Origin: Straminergon stramineum | Lineage: Eukaryota; Streptophyta; Bryopsida; Hypnales; Calliergonaceae | NCBI GenBank assembly: GCA_963920665.1 | Contig: OY987272.1 | Location: forward strand, 5,895,001-5,959,000 | Direction: 5' to 3' | DNA: 64,000 nt | Shown here: positions 34,056-45,615 of the stretch, one piece after another | How positions within the stretch are numbered: position 1 is the first letter of the stretch | Layout of the letters: every line of letters starts with the position of its first letter | Made by a program: the position numbers and the translations under genes | The notes under the pieces: model-generated | Seen by the model: the letters and a program-made list of their open reading frames with translations, nothing else | Database searches by the model: none | What the model was told of the DNA's origin: nothing

Positions 34056-34443
34056 ATAACCCTTACAATAATACTATAAACATGCTATAGACTAGAGTGG
34101 TCCAATGCATGAAAAAAAATCCTTCTATCTAAGACATAAGTATATATGTTCATCCTTAGAATTTTGTATGAAATGGGAAGGTCTTGCACAGGAGTTTCAC
34201 TTCCACTAAGTGCTTTTGGATTTTTTTAAGTGGAGGATTCACATTGTTTAGAAAAGGATGATTTGTACAGTATCCAGCCCATCTTTACAAGGTTAAAAGA
34301 CACATCCCCCCATGATGAAGATAGTCATCAAAACTACTTTGATTATTGGACCAATAGGTACATGATTCTTTATTTTTAGAGTGAAGAATGAAATCATCTA
34401 CCAATTGACTAATTTTTGGCCTAAATGTCCTTCAAGGGTGAAT
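34056..34443. mobile_element. Decayed B-C-like pair of TTAA elements
   Basis: The first part (about 34056-34296) aligns with copy B: TGTTCATCCTTAGAATTTTG, GGGAAGGTCTTGCA, AGTTTCACT and TTTTTTAAGTGGAGGAT. The second (34293-34443) aligns with copy C: GTCATCAAAACTACTTTGAT, TTATTGGACCAATAGGTACA. They share TTAA at 34293-34296. The outer ends are worn (CATAACCCTTAC, TTCAAGGGTGAA). The B-C block has therefore been duplicated as a unit or inserted twice. Confidence 0.5.
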
Positions 34444-37400
34444 TTTTGAACAACCCTTCAATTAATCTTAGAAGTTGGAATGGAATATTCTTCTTCATTG
34501 CATAGGAAAGTGATAGCTATGTCGTTCAATGAAATAAATACTTTTCATAGTGCCCCTACTCTGTTGTAAAGTTAGAGGAATGAATTTGGATGTCATACTT
34601 AGTATCAAATTGTACTAAAGTATCTTTTCCAACATTTTGATTTCTTTATATTTCATTTTCCTTGGATTTGGCAAAGTAGATTATTAATTTCTAAAACCAT
34701 TTAGCTTCAAAAATTTTAATTAATTTTCACCAAAGGTGATCCACAATATCGCAAAATTACCATTACAGAAGTCAAATAAAATTTATAAATGGTAAAGTAA
34801 CAATGAATTGCTCCAAACATAAACCCTAATAAAGTGAACCAATCTATTTCTACCCAAATTCCAATTTTCATCCTCCTCATATACTTGTGGTTTACAATTT
34901 TGTTTTGAAATGCATCCCTTGGGTACATAGGGGCAAAATTGAGATGAGCATGATACATAACATTCTTTACTAGGCCTTTTATCTCCCCTTTTTGGAATTC
35001 TAGAAAAGAAAGTATCGATTGTGTCATAATACATGGAGGATGTTAAAGTATAAATGAGTGGAAATAAGAGCCTACTATTGTTGCTCTTACTAGGGCCCCC
35101 GTTGTATGCTAAGAAGGACAAACCCACTAAAGGTTTAAAATATTGTCTAATAGGTTGGTTTATCTTAATCATGCATTGTCTCTCTTATATTCCATTAAGG
35201 CATTTTAGATTCATCCCTCTCTAATAACACTCAAGAGTGCTTCCTAATTTTGAATGAAAATATTTAAAGATGAATATATGAATCCAATATTAACTGTAAT
35301 GTGCAATGACAAAATGGTTTACAATAAACTTCCTACCTTAGCTAATGGTGGGTTTTACCAAGACCAAAGTAAAAGTCATAAAAATTGTTTAAACAAGTTA
35401 AGATTTTAGATGCTCTAGGCATTCAAATTGGTTTTGTAGCTTTAGCCATTTCTACACCAATTACATTGATGTTATTTTTTTACCATTTCTACATCTTTAA
35501 TTTGGAAAGAAAAGAAAAGAGAATATAAAAAGTGTGTGACTTCATAGATCTTTCTAGACCCAAGATTATTTTCAAGTGATCACTATGACATGGATATTTA
35601 AAAAATTAAAAGATATTTTGTAATGATAAAGATAATTTTGGACTGTATATGGGTAAAAGTGTGCATTGAAATTTAGAACTGAAGCAGTATTGAAGTTAAA
35701 CCCTAATTCTATTAACAATCAAAGTCTTATTAAATACAAAACACTATAAATTAGAAACTTCTATATTTCATTTGCTATTCATTTTTTCAATATAATTTAG
35801 AGTGATAATGAAATTAGTGTATGTCCATCACAGTCTAACTTTGACTAAAAAACGTTTAAATTCCTCATATTTTTAACGTGTAAAATGAAAAAGGAAGTAT
35901 AATTATAGCCTATTTGCCTCAAGTAAGTCTTCATAGTCATAGTGTGTTAACTTGCCCCCTTTTGTATGTTTAAGGTAGGAGGTCCATAAAGCGCCCATGT
36001 AAGAGCTGAAACTGAATTTTGGAGAGGTGAAACTTATTGAAATATTTTTCAGTAAATTTTCCTTGAAAGACAAGTGGAATTGACATCTAATCCAAGTCGT
36101 TTCATAATTTTTGGAGCTTTGTGGAATTAGTTATGAATTTTTGAAGTCGAAATGGCATAGGACTCTAAAATCGCCCACCTTCTCAACTATACATTGTTGG
36201 TACATCTCTGTAAAGATGAAAAACCCCCGTGTACAAGTAGTGTACATATGGGGAGGTGGGCAGTTTTAGAGCTTGTGCAAATTTTGAGCCTCCTACCTTA
36301 CCAATTAATTTTTGGGAGGTGAAAGTTGGATGACATGATTGACATTTAAATATTTGAATGATGTGATTTGATGTTGGTGTTCTTGAAAAGTTTTTTTTCT
36401 TGACTTGCTTTCTCCTCTAGAATGGATTATGCCATTCTTCATATCCAAAAGGATATGAGTACAAATTTCCATTTCATTGCATTTTCATGATAAGTCATTG
36501 TTAATGAATGATGGATGTGCAAGAAAATGAGTCAATGAGGTATTTTCAATATCTATTTCTTCCATGTTTGATGTTTCTTCCTTATATTTTATGATTTTGC
36601 TAGAAGTGGATGATAAAAATAATAAAAATAACCAATAGACTATAAGTTCTAAAAGTAACTGAATACGTAACTAGATAAAATAATACAAAGATAAAAACTA
36701 TTAGGACAACATTTAAATGCTATATAATTGTAATAATACTATGACACAATAACAAAAATGGCATCATGACTTCTAATTTGTAGATGGGAGTTAAGAAGTG
36801 AAATGTAAAAGTATTGATACATCATTAATGTAAAAGTAATGTACATTGAATAGGGGTATTAAGGGGACCAAAAAATTAAAGAAATTGATCGTGGAAAACT
36901 ATAGATATTTGAAACATGGTATACATCCCCCGACACTTCAATCCATACATTAAGACAGCCTGTTTGTTTTGTTTGTTACGTTGAGATCTCCCAGTCCATG
37001 TGTCTCCCGGCCATGTGTTTGGTACAATCGGAAAGCCCTCGGCGAGGAGGGGTGCACGGGCTTTGTTTCATGGTGTTCCGATCAACAGTGTGAAAGTTAC
37101 TGAATTTTGAAGTTTTTATGAATGAAAAAATACTTTTACTTTGATTTTGACTGTGACAATGGCACAAGGCACACTAGTAACTACAGATGTACAATAAAGG
37201 CGATTATTTCTATAGTGTGAAATGTCAATTAATTAGTATGGGTCCCCTTCATACCCCTATTCAATGTAGAGGCTAAAATGTAGAAGTAATGTAGAAGCTA
37301 ATACATCAAAACTCTAATGTTAAAATTCTAGAATTGAAGGGGAACAAACAAAATCATTTGAGTTTTGGGTCTTATTATTTGTGCCCTTGAATGTGAGATT

Positions 37401-39077
37401 ATTAGGATACACTCCCAAGTATTGATGAATTAGCTTTTTGGTGTCCTTCATTTATCCAACCGATTGTTGTGTTGCTTGTGTTGCCGGACCTGAATCGGAA
37501 ATGGAGTGAAGTTATAGTTGAGTACAGAAACCCTAATTCCTGGTGTCGTTATGAAGGTACTTTTCTCACCTGGGTTTCCCGTTGCTTGGACTCCAATTTG
37601 TTTTAATGTTTGCTATTGATTCTAGGGTTGAATGGAGATAAAGTTCTTGCTTCAAATGTGCACCAAGATTGTTTTTCCTGTTTCCGTGTTGAACCAGCGT
37701 ACACCATCGTGCAATCAGAAGAGTTATTTATCGACTTTAGCTTGGTAGTTATCCCGAATTTTCTTTTCCTTTGCGAAAATAAAAATTTGGACGAGTTCTG
37801 ATGTTTGAGGTCGGATTGAAACCCTAAGAACTGTATGACGGTATGAATTGTTTCCTTAGCGCTTAACACTTGCTTAAAATGTTTACCAGGATTGATTACT
37901 TTGTTTCGTTATGTCAGAATTGTTGATACTGCGTACGACAGCGTGATCTGGAGAAAGTTCGGTATCCAAACGTGTCAACTAATTGGGCAGCAACTTAGCA
38001 TGGTATGTACCTTAAATTTTCGTTTCATTTTCATTTACAAGCGTGAAATAAGGATGAGTAATGACGTTTGAAGTTTGTTTGGGATACTCATTCTGTCACT
38101 TCAAGCTTTTTACCCAATACGTAGGAGTGTGCTTCATTGGGATTGCACTATAGAACTGTAGAGCGATCACCTCGGGTGCAAAAACCAAACCTGTTGAGTG
38201 CAAATTTTTATCACTAGGGATGAATTTCACATGCAATCATTCAAAGTGGGTCGTAGACCGCTATAAGCCAGTTGAAATTAGATCAACTCATTTCTTGAGA
38301 ATGAGGACGTGAAACTCTCTCCTCGAATTGCGCAGGGCCCATTCTCTGAAGATTGAGAAGTTTTTTCTTTTGCTTTAGAGGTGAAGTATGGGCGTGAAGA
38401 AGTTTTCGTGTGCGAAGTTTTCATCTCGCTTTCACGTCGGTACGCCCTTCAGGATTTCGCTCTCTTGCTTTTCTTGGTGCTTATTCTGAAAGCGGAAGAT
38501 TTGGGCCTTAGTTGCGTCCGGTAGAACTCAGGAGTTTCGCTACTCTGTCGAAGCATCCACAGCTCTCTTGTTTTCTCGCTTTAGTACCGAAGTCTTTGTA
38601 TACACGATGCTTTTTATTGTGCCTCTGTTTTTTTAAAGTGGATTTGCACAATGTGGCAATGTGTAGAGAGTTCCTGAGGTTTTAATTTGTTTTGGAACAA
38701 ATTAATTAAATTAAATGGGGTTGTCAACATCGTATGGTTTCCAACGATGAACTAGGGTTTAGAGCGGCAATTGAGAGATTCATTTAGGGTCTTCAGACAC
38801 TGTGTCCACGATTCAATCGTTGTGCTGCAATGGCGGACATGGCTACTAGCCTGTACAACTGTAACAAGCCTGCTTCCGGTGATTTGATCAGTTCTTGCGC
38901 AATCAGTCGCAGTTAATTGATTGTTCAAAGTGGTGGAGAGAGCTTGGGTTTCCGGAACTTCATTGCCGAGCAACACCACTTTGCGGTTCGTTTTTTAAGG
39001 TGAATGTATATTTGAGACATATTTACTGATACTTGGTTTTGTGCATTTCTTTTTAGTTCACAGAATACAGGGGCAAG
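34444..39077. other. Repeat-rich gene-free stretch, then TilS upstream region
   Basis: Up to about 37400 the DNA is AT-rich with no supportable gene. From 37430 composition becomes gene-like, with possible leader exons and introns of the TilS-like gene (acceptor TTTTAGTTCACAG just before 39064). No protein-coding exon could be assigned in 37430-39060. Confidence 0.45.
35971..36300. mobile_element. TAAGGTAGGA-family inverted-repeat element
   Basis: Starts TAAGGTAGGAGGTC and ends GAGCCTCCTACCTTA, a 12-bp perfect terminal inverted repeat. It is 330 bp without an ORF. Its body aligns with 2870-3125, and the same termini bound the 44544-45615 composite. The superfamily is not clear from the ends. 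Confidence 0.6.
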
Positions 39078-40436
39078 ATGTTGGGAGGGGTAGGGATGCT
39101 CATCCCAGCTCACTTCAAAGGCTCAGCTACATCTCAGTTTGCAGACGCTGCTGCTGTGTCTTGTGCACCGTATGCATCCCAATTCGGCAAGCAGTGCTAC
39201 GTACGTCGTGACCTAAGAGAAGTTTTCGGGAAGACTAGGTTGTTTGCAAGCGCAAGAAGGGAAGAAGAAAGCGCCCCCATAGATTGGTCGACTTTGTTGA
39301 ACAATCCTACCCTTAACAGATTCTCCGGAGAGCAAGAAACTGTAAACAAAATCGAGCGGAGCTTCGACCAACGATTATCCAAAACGATTCGCGAGCAAAA
39401 CCTCTTTCGTCCTGGAGAGAAGCTCTTGGTTGCTGTCTCAGGTGGGCAAGACTCTATTTGTCTTCTTCGCATGCTTGCGAATTTGCGTCAGCAGTGGGAC
39501 TGGGTGCTAGGGGTTGCAAACTGTGACCATCAATGGTCGTCGTCATCAAAGCATCAAGGTTCCCATGTTTCACAGATTGCAGCAAGCTTGGGGGTGAATT
39601 ACTATCAAGCAGTGACGACTTCCCCTGTCCCAGGCGAAGGCCTCGCGCGCACATGGCGGTATGGTGTCTTGCAGAGGATTGCGCTTCGGCATGGGTACAC
39701 ATCGATCGCCACGGCGCACACTGCAAGCGACCGCGTGGAGACTCTACTCTACAACCTCTTCCGAGGCTCGGGTCTCCACGGGCTACAGTCGTTAACGTGG
39801 AAACGCATGTTATCACCCGTGTTGTCTCTCACTCACAGCGCAGCATTCACTCCAACAGGTATCCTTTCTTCCATTGTACCCTCTGAGGAAGGAACATTCA
39901 AACTCAGCAATGAGGTTGCTCTTGTGAGACCTCTCTTGGGGTTTACAAGAACTGAGCTCCGAGAGTATTCTGACCGATTAGGGTTACCCTTATGGCCTGA
40001 TGCAAGCAACATGTCCCTTGAAATTGATCGCAACCGCATCCGCCTTGAGCTCCTCCCGTATCTGCGTGAGAATTTCAACGGTTCTGTGGATAAATCGTTG
40101 GCGCGGTGTGCGGAGATTCTTCATGCTGAGCAACAATATCTCGACACCATCTGTGAGAGCATCTTGAGGAAGGCGGAGACAGAGGACGGGGATGGAAAGA
40201 AACTTGACATTGGAGTAGTGCAATCGTTGCCCGTAGCCTTGCAACGGAGAGTGCTGAAGCAATTTGTGGAGAGTTTCACGGGGAGATCGTTAGGGTTTGA
40301 TCATGTGGAACGCTTGCGATGTTCCTACTCCCTCGCCGTTGACCCTCAAAACGGTGTAAACCTTGCATTGCCTGGGAATGCAACTGTGCGAGTATTGAAA
40401 TCCTACTTCCATCTGACGCACGCGAAGCACATGTAA
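39078..40436 (+). CDS. tRNA(Ile)-lysidine synthase-like protein (chloroplast-type TilS)
   Basis: Intronless, 452 residues from ATG 39078. The N-terminal ~100 residues are not conserved-looking and are Ser/Ala/Arg-rich, consistent with an organelle transit peptide. The PP-loop ATP site SGGQDS is at 121-126 inside EKLLVAVSGGQDSICLLRML, DHQW at ~150 stands where bacterial TilS has DHGL, and the second signature TAHTASDRVETLLYNLFRGS..HGL follows. The C-terminal region has SLARCAEILHAEQQYLD and ALQRRVLKQFVESFTGRS, like the TilS substrate-binding part. TilS converts the CAU anticodon wobble C of tRNA-Ile to lysidine so that it reads AUA; in plants this is needed for plastid translation (Arabidopsis RSY3). 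Plastid targeting is inferred. Confidence 0.85.
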   Translation: MLGGVGMLIPAHFKGSATSQFADAAAVSCAPYASQFGKQCYVRRDLREVFGKTRLFASARREEESAPIDWSTLLNNPTLNRFSGEQETVNKIERSFDQRLSKTIREQNLFRPGEKLLVAVSGGQDSICLLRMLANLRQQWDWVLGVANCDHQWSSSSKHQGSHVSQIAASLGVNYYQAVTTSPVPGEGLARTWRYGVLQRIALRHGYTSIATAHTASDRVETLLYNLFRGSGLHGLQSLTWKRMLSPVLSLTHSAAFTPTGILSSIVPSEEGTFKLSNEVALVRPLLGFTRTELREYSDRLGLPLWPDASNMSLEIDRNRIRLELLPYLRENFNGSVDKSLARCAEILHAEQQYLDTICESILRKAETEDGDGKKLDIGVVQSLPVALQRRVLKQFVESFTGRSLGFDHVERLRCSYSLAVDPQNGVNLALPGNATVRVLKSYFHLTHAKHM

Positions 40437-40823
40437 CCACTCAAGGATCAACCTTCGTCGCTAGTTGTCCTAAATTGGGCATTATGAAATTGTTGTTTCA
40501 ATGGTGAGTACTGTTGGTTCCCTCATAGATAATTTTCACTTCTTATGCATGCATCTTTTGTGGATAATGGTAAAACTTTGCTCTCACTAGAGAGTAGATG
40601 AGTGGTTTGAACTTGCTACTAGTGAAGTCCTTACTAAATAGGATTTTTTCAGTCATTTGTTGTAGGGTTTGGGATCACCGTCTTTTTAGAATTTGTGTGC
40701 CAAGTCTTAAGGTTTTTAAAGCTAGGGTTCATGCTTCTTTTTCATGTTCACCAGGTGCTATTCACCTGATGATGAACTTTGCCTATTGAGAATTTTCCCT
40801 GAAGAGGTCCTCAATTCGTGCAG

Positions 40824-42909
40824 ATTGACTACAAAATTGGAGATGGGGAGGTGTGGAAGATGATGAGGACCAGTTTGAATGATTGGACCCACGACTCGGA
40901 AACAATTCGAAGTTGGTGTCCTTCTGGCAGTGAGGAAGATTTGTTTGAGCAGGTTTGTTTGTTTACCACACTGCTTTGCTTTTTTCATTATGCATTATGT
41001 CATGAAACAAAGCTGACAGCGTTTGGGAAGATGCGAAAGCCTTCATTATCCGCTTCCTTCTTGACGCTGGAAGGCCCAAGAATCCCCGATTAGGCCTCCT
41101 GTTTCTGTGCCAGTTTTGAAGAGGTCCTTCGGGGGCTTTCTTTTGTCGAATTTTATTTGTTTTTGACGAACGCATGCAATGTTCTTTATTGGTTCTGCTG
41201 ATATATAACTGGGCCCGAACTGAATTATGTTTTCCACACTAGAGTCAGTTGAATTATTTGTCTGTAAACCATGAGTTTGTGATCTTTGGGGGGTTACTGT
41301 TGTAGCTGTTTCCAAATTCGATCGTGTTGTTGGTGTGGCAGAGTTATGTCTCTATATCGTATTTGCGAATGCCACCTTGCTTTCGAATCCTTCTCCGGGG
41401 ACAAGAAGTTCACCTCCACAACCTTGTGGATAGCTTGATGTACACACAAGAAGTCAAGAACTGACATGTGGGCCGCAGAGTGGGGCATTTCATGTTACCT
41501 GAGAAACGGATGTGAGTACTGGTCGCGATTTCTTGTCCGCTCAGTGTGGATACAATGTTTTTGGTCTGTCGGTTATTGTCCTCGAAACCGAAATGTGCAG
41601 CTATCGATTACAATGTCGTTATTCCTGCAGTGTGTATAATATGTGATGTTGCAGATGGTGGCAGTTGTGACCATTTGGTTTGTGAAGGATGCCAAGGACC
41701 ATGTAAATATACAAGGCTTCAACGTTTACCACAAGAACCGACTAATTTAGGTGCATATTGTACTGACACCCAATTCTATGGATTTATGGGAATGGAGTAA
41801 GGAGATCACTCTTCTCTTTTGTCTCTTTGAACCTATTGCTTCGACCAACGTTGGTCTATTCTTAGCTTGTGTTGCTTTAGAATATATTTTATAGAGTTTA
41901 TCATATGCCTGTAGCACATCAGATGTTGGATGGACAGCGAATGTCTACCTTTTCTTCTTTTCGCAGACATTTTGGATGCTACAGTGGAACCCTTTTTGAG
42001 TTGTATCCCTCTCTTGCTTGCTTGCACTGGAATGATGAAAGACAGTACATGCTTTTCCTGGGTCCCTGTTTGAGGGCATTATTTATAAGATTGCGTGACA
42101 GTTTTTTCCCTATACGTGGCCTTCAGATGCCGTATGTTGTAGGAACAGAGTGGACAGAGTCTGATGTTTGAAATTGACGGGAAGCGTAAATTAGAGACTC
42201 AGGTACATCTTCTTGCCCTGGCAACTTGGAAGTTCATATATTTGGTATGTAGTGTTTCTTTCTTGGGTTGGATCGATATTCTCAGTTTCGTTTATTTGTC
42301 GATATGATGAAACATGGACATGGGATAGCTCATCTTGTTCATATGGCTAGAGCAGCTTCTGGATTAGAGCAGCAGGCCGTTTTTAGGCCAAATCTGGAGA
42401 ATTGTGTTCTAGATCGGAACAGCCTTCACCATGCCTTGGAGGAGGAGCGCCTCCTTCGCGAAAGTGACGATGAAGAGATGAGAAGGAAGATGAAGGTCAG
42501 TTTTGGTGGCCTCTGTTTGTATTTGATTGTAGCAAGATTAGCTTTCTGCACATTCTCTTTCTGGTGGTATTATTTTGAAGTAACGTTTGAAGTCCTCAAA
42601 TGGCCCGTAGTGACCTCGTCCATTTGTAGAAGTTAGGATGTTTCAAGGAAGTCAATGAATTGTAGCACTTGAACGAAGAAATCATGCTCCAAATGTTTTG
42701 GAACAAGTGACTTATGTATTTTGGAAGTTCCTGTAATCGACTGTTCGAATTCTTTGTTTAGTTTGATGGCTATGGAGTTGAGGTCTCACTGTGCCATGCA
42801 ACTTTACAATTTCAGCCTAATAATAGGTCGTTTTTTGCAACAGCTGGCCCTTCTACGCGGGCGAGAGCTGGAATCTGATAACCACCGCCTGCGTTTCTCG
42901 AGGTGTTGA
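40824..42909 (+). pseudogene. Broken MORC-type GHKL ATPase gene
   Basis: Exon-like blocks with good splice borders match plant MORC proteins. 40824-40952 reads DYKIGDGEVWKMMRTSLNDW..GSEEDLFEQ. 41342-41461 reads ISYLRMPPCFRILLRGQEVH..LMYTQEVKN and is followed by TGA. 41655-41747 reads VAVVTIWFVKDAKDHVNIQG, FNVYHKNRLI, with TAG where Lys of RLIKPFW belongs. 42400-42495 plus 42844-42909 read LEEERLLRESDDEEMRRKMK and LALLRGRELESDNHRLRF, a C-terminal coiled coil. The N-terminal ATP-binding motifs, the GTKIVIYNLW-type block and the block after RLIKPFW (GVLEANFIEPAH) are not found. MORCs act in heterochromatin condensation and transposon silencing. It lies 390 bp behind TilS on the same strand. Confidence 0.65.
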
Positions 42910-44543
42910 ACCCATGTGTGTGAATTGGACATGATTTTTCTCAATCCCGAGGGAAGTGCTGGTGCATGTGCATCCCGCCCACATGTATTGCGGCTTATAG
43001 ATCTTTCGTTCGACCACCACTGGAGTGTGGCTTTTGGCTTGGACAGTGGTGTGTGTTCACACTGACTGGTGGTGGAGTCTATGGGGCAGAAGTCGGGTTT
43101 AGCTTGATCTGCCTCTTGCGACTATGGACACCAATTCTAGAAATTGGATGTCTGAGTGGTCAAGTCTACCAACAGCAGGAATTTTTGTTTTGTTCAATCA
43201 CTCGATTTGAACCCTCTACATGAGTTTCGCGGCCTTAATGCTCAAGATCCTGGATGACGTGAGAAGCTGCAAGTAGACTGCTGCTGTACAACTGAGACTG
43301 TAGAATTCCTGGTCATATTTTATTTCCCGGGTGCATTTCTTCTTTGGAAAGAGTTCCATTCCATTGTACCATTTTGAAACCTGAAACTTTCTGCCGTAAT
43401 TCTCAGGTTTCTGGAGTTTGCTGGTAACATTTGGTGGTGGAAGGTTAACGATTTGGGTGAAAATTTTCTAGTTTAAGAGAATTGATTTGGGAATTTATTT
43501 CCTGCCTTTCAGTGATTTTTAGCGGGGGTGTCTTATTTGTATGGAATCTTTTATTATGGGTCTCAGTCGTTCCCTTTTTCGAGATGGTTTCGACTCACAA
43601 ATGCCTGATATTTTGGATATTGTACGAGTTATTTATCTGTTTTTTCTTGGAGTATGAGTAGAATCGGTGTTGCATTTTACTCTTCAGTTGTACGTTTTCA
43701 AATTGTCTAGCCTTGATGTTTGCGATTACATATACTCACTTAACATATGGCTTATTCATGCCCTATTTATGGCACAATGTTTTCTATGGCAATGGATTTA
43801 CTACTTTGCAATCAAAATTACTTAATGAATGTATATGAATGATGTGCATTTGTTACCAATGTTTTTGGAAGGTGCAGTGGGTACTTCTGTACCCTAACAA
43901 ACCAATGAACAGAAATAATTAATTGTGGTGACGTTGAAGTACTAGAGGAGATTGAAGGCATATTAAGTTAGTCACTGTTACTAAAATGACCACTACAATA
44001 ATGAAAAATTAATGAGCATGATGGCTTGCATTGTACTATACAATCTCTAGCAAGGGGCTCATGCAGAGTACAGAATTTCCTGGCCCTCTAATTAATTAAT
44101 GTATTGCTTACTCAGATTTGCCAACAAAGCAAAGCACATGAAGGTTGCAATGAATTGTGTTTACAAGTCTTCAATTGTTCATATTGATCATGTCACCTAT
44201 CCCACTTACACCACCAAGGTTCTTTTGAATTGTAGCAATAGGAATTGCAATTGCAAACCAAAATCAAATTTGTTGTCAAAATTGGGCTTGCAAATTAGGC
44301 CATTGTTCATGTGATCAAAATAGGGCTTCTTGCAGCCTGTGTGATTGGACCCCTAAACCTTGCAAAAGTAACCCGCATCCAATCTCCTTGATAAACAATT
44401 CATACACTTCTCATTCTCCATCCTTGTATGACGAAGAAGGGTGTCACAGTTCCTCCACCTGATAATCCTCCCCATCAACTCCCCGATCTTCGGACAATCT
44501 TCTCATTCTCCATGGAAATCTTAGATGGTGGAGGAACTATGAC

Positions 44544-45615
44544 TAAGGTAGGAATCTCTTGAAGTGTCCATTTAACCCCTAGAGGTATTTGACTATGTTT
44601 TCACCAAAAATGCTCCAAAACTGTCATCTCTAGTACAAGTACCAAATTTTAGAAAAAAAATACATTTTGTACGAATATAACCGTAGGATCTTGTAGTAAG
44701 ATGGTTTGGAAAGATCCAGAAAAAATTTCAGAAATTTCCACCGTTTGGATTGCAAGATATGAGCATTTGAAGTGACAAAAAGCCATTTTTTGGCCCTGCA
44801 AAAATCCGGGCAGATGCACTCCACAAGGTCAGATCATTATGAAAAAATGTCCAAAATGATTGTAACTCTTTGGATTCATTCTTCAAGTCATGTGGGCTAC
44901 ATGCTTGAAAATTTTTAGATCATTTGGAATTGTAAAACATATAGGAAAAAAATAGTAAGTTGAAAGAAGTAGAGAACGATTCAAAATACTAAATTGTTAA
45001 TAATTTATTTATGGAATTGAAAAATGCCAATCCCAATGGTGAAATTGTTGTAATAAACAATCTACACCTCATGTTTTTATTTTTTTCCAAAAATACTAAA
45101 AATTGAGTGAAATAAAGGTCTTCAAAGTTTATTTTAGAGTAGAGATTCCATAACTACCCACAACTAAAACTCTTCATAACTTTCATCTCATAAATCAAAA
45201 TGGAATGATTCAAAGCTTTCCAAAATCAGGAAAATAAATTTCAAATTTTTCTTTGAAAAAAAAGTGATTTTTAAAGAAGTTTTTTTTGCTACCCGGGCTG
45301 CCCACCGAGCAATGAAAACAACATATCATACAATAACTTTTTAACCATGTATTCAAAAGTTATGAAAATTGTTGGGTCTTAAAGATACTCCTTGGGCACA
45401 TGTTGTGTGAAAATTTCAAAGAAAAAAAATTAAAAATTCCATCCATAGTGAGCTGCCCAAAATTGCTATGTTGCCAAAAAACACCGTTTGATCCTTTAGG
45501 GGTTAAGCCTACCTAACTCATCTTTGACGGTAATAGATATTTCAAACAATATGTCATTCATTCCTAGATAGGATTTGCAATTAGAACCTGGACACTTCAA
45601 GAGCCTCCTACCTTA
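44544..45615. mobile_element. TAAGGTAGGA-family element interrupted by element G
   Basis: The outer ends TAAGGTAGGAATCTCTTGAA and CTTCAAGAGCCTCCTACCTTA are inverted repeats of about 28 bp, extended through GTGTCCA / TGGACAC. Removing the TTAA-bounded insertion at 44572-45506 leaves about 140 bp of host element, so this is one element inserted in another. Confidence 0.6.
44572..45506. mobile_element. TTAA-flanked element G (935 bp)
   Basis: Starts TTAACCCCTAGAGGTATTTG and ends GTTTGATCCTTTAGGGGTTAA, an inverted repeat with a few mismatches and TTAA at both edges. The interior is AT-rich, has no transposase-like frame and aligns with 48487-49395 (CAATCCCAATGGTGAAATTG versus CAATTCCAATGGTGAGATTA). 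Confidence 0.65.

Noticed and set aside
32977..34443. PIF/Harbinger or telomere-derived origin for the CCCTAAA-ended repeats
   Set aside because: The full TTAA at both edges of every intact copy fits TTAA targeting better than a TWA duplication, and there are no tandem TTTAGGG arrays.
39454..39886. 117-120-residue frames opposite or within TilS
   Set aside because: Shadows of the TilS coding frame, which has the clear PP-loop motif.
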